This document shows positions 62,890 through 64,000 of a stretch of 64,000 nt of DNA, in pieces. A model generated the notes under the pieces. It was not told the origin of the DNA, ran no database searches, and saw only the letters and a program-made list of their open reading frames with translations. Both the position numbers and the translations under genes were made by a program. The stretch lies in NCBI GenBank assembly GCA_019187225.1, contig JABAQQ010000059.1:1-64000 (forward strand). The letters run 5' to 3'. Source of the stretch: Saprospiraceae bacterium. GTDB lineage: Bacteria > Bacteroidota > Bacteroidia > Chitinophagales > Saprospiraceae. Every line of letters starts with the position of its first letter. The stretch's first letter is position 1.

Positions 62890-64000
62890 AACTGAACACA
62901 TCCTTCACCCGTTCAAAAAAACTTTTATCTTCTTTGCCGGGTGCAGGTTTGAAATTGGGCATGTCGCGCAGTTTCTCCAGCGTACGGCGTTCCTCATCGG
63001 TCAGTTTTTTGGGTGTCCAGACATTCACGTGTATCAACTGGTCGCCGCGCTGGTAGCTTTGCAGGGCGGGCAATCCCTTGTCTTTCAGTCTGAACACTTT
63101 GCCCGACTGCGTGCCGGCGGGCACGGCAATACGCGCTTTGCCATCGAGGGTGGGCACTTCGACTTTGGTGCCCAGGGCCGCGTCGGCGATGTTGAGGAAC
63201 AGTTCGTAGTGGATGTTGTTGCCTTCGCGGGAAAACTCTTCGTGCGGCGTTTCTTCAATGGTGATCACCAGGTCGCCAGGCGCTCCGCCTTTGGCGCCGG
63301 CGTTGCCTTTGCCCGACATCGAAAGCTGGATGCCCTCGTGTACGCCCGCTGGAATATCCACATCAATGGTCTCTTCGCCAAATACGCGCCCCTCGCCTTT
63401 ACAGACGTTGCAGGGCGATTTGATCGTCTGGCCCGCGCCGTTGCAGGTGGGGCATTGCACGGCGGTTTGCATCATGCCGAACGGCGTTTGGGTGACGCGG
63501 TTGACCATGCCCGATCCCCTGCAAGTTGCGCAGGTCTCCACTGAGCTGCTGTCGCGGGCGCCCGAGCCGCTGCATGTGTTGCAAGTGACTTGTTTTCTGA
63601 CTTTTATCTTTTTATTGATGCCGGAAGCGATCTCCTCGAGCGTCATTTTGACTTTAATGCGCAGGTTGGAACCGCGTTCGCCGCGTGGTCTGCCGCCAGC
63701 GCCGCCGCGGCGCCGGCCACCGCCGAAAAACTCGGAAAATATGTCATCGGTATCGAAACCGAAGCGGCGCAGGATATCGTCCATATCCATCCCCTGAAAA
63801 CCACCCGCACCGCCGGGGCCGCTGGTATCCACGCCTGCGTGGCCATAGCGATCGTAACGGGCGCGTTTATCGGCGTCGCTCAGTACGTCGTACGCTTCGG
63901 CAGCTTCTTTGAATTTTTCTTCCGCTGACTTGTCGCCGGGATTCCGGTCGGGGTGGTATTCAAGCGCCTTTTTCCGGTATGCTTTTTTTATGTCGTCGGC
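62888..64000 (-). CDS. dnaJ: Chaperone protein DnaJ (N-terminus beyond window edge)
   Basis: About 371 codons of a Hsp40 co-chaperone that stimulates DnaK ATPase and holds unfolded clients. The J domain is partly present at the window edge and keeps YHPDRNPGD with the essential HPD. A Gly/Phe-rich region ([19 protein letters not shown]) follows. The four zinc-finger repeats [24 protein letters not shown] and CNVCKGEG are complete, as is the C-terminal client-binding domain. The gene is truncated only by the window. Its stop lies in a short-word inverted repeat. Confidence 0.97.
   Translation of the reverse strand, partial: ADDIKKAYRKKALEYHPDRNPGDKSAEEKFKEAAEAYDVLSDADKRARYDRYGHAGVDTSGPGGAGGFQGMDMDDILRRFGFDTDDIFSEFFGGGRRRGGAGGRPRGERGSNLRIKVKMTLEEIASGINKKIKVRKQVTCNTCSGSGARDSSSVETCATCRGSGMVNRVTQTPFGMMQTAVQCPTCNGAGQTIKSPCNVCKGEGRVFGEETIDVDIPAGVHEGIQLSMSGKGNAGAKGGAPGDLVITIEETPHEEFSREGNNIHYELFLNIADAALGTKVEVPTLDGKARIAVPAGTQSGKVFRLKDKGLPALQSYQRGDQLIHVNVWTPKKLTDEERRTLEKLRDMPNFKPAPGKEDKSFFERVKDVFS

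Overview
The window looks like chromosome from a Bacteroidota bacterium, most likely of the Saprospiria/Saprospirales type. The evidence is a PorW/SprE type IX secretion (T9SS) lipoprotein, secreted proteins with T9SS C-terminal sorting domains, SprB-type adhesin repeats, a SusC/SusD pair, promoters of the TTG-N19-21-TAnnTTTG kind, and starts without Shine-Dalgarno sequences. Taxonomy is inferred from gene content; no marker gene was compared.

Layout. 1-8827: a tandem array of two-gene cassettes, each a ~160-residue Cys-rich lipoprotein followed by a ~660-residue secreted PKD/Ig-like protein. Three copies are complete and the tail of a fourth lies at the left edge. 9130-11993: C1 peptidase, gcvT, dodecin. 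12064-17447: M23 peptidase, porW/sprE, a GT4 glycosyltransferase. 17489-24134: a T9SS-exported GH13 amylase and a 1205-residue BNR-repeat surface protein. 24296-29042: a conserved hypothetical, a sugar nucleotidyltransferase, an EAD11-like membrane protein with a C-terminal repeat domain, an alpha/beta hydrolase. 29184-31357: tRNA-Gly(CCC), a GH73 glucosaminidase, a membrane-anchored hypothetical. 31422-39386: xylA and xylB, divergent from susC/susD. 39587-44857: a propeller/SprB/OmpA giant protein and pdxH. 45155-49706: LysM protein and a four-gene envelope operon headed by a second EAD11-like membrane protein. 49875-52493: ruvC, paaH-like, paaI-like. 52616-57543: a T9SS LRR-like surface protein and a TolC-family protein. 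57629-62480: a conflict island (VapBC, nSTAND1-WD40 ATPase, SIR2-EAD11, ParE/RelE pair) next to tRNA-Leu(GAG). The window ends inside dnaJ.

Themes. (1) Surface display: the cassette proteins, SprB/OmpA protein, BNR and LRR proteins, amylase and PorW fit a predatory, gliding or polymer-degrading lifestyle. (2) Conflict biology: three EAD11-like domains occur in three contexts, only one of them with a classic effector (SIR2) beside a STAND ATPase. The other two sit on predicted membrane proteins. (3) Many intergenic gaps hold short-word (mostly 7-bp) arrays, usually facing each other as inverted arms that start at or within a few bases of stop codons. Each gap tends to use its own word. This, together with nested-palindrome elements at 5837-6047, 8928-9087 and 44857-45152, is the most unusual non-coding pattern here.

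Limits. All family names come from reading the translations and from memory of the families. No search, structure prediction or codon statistic was run.
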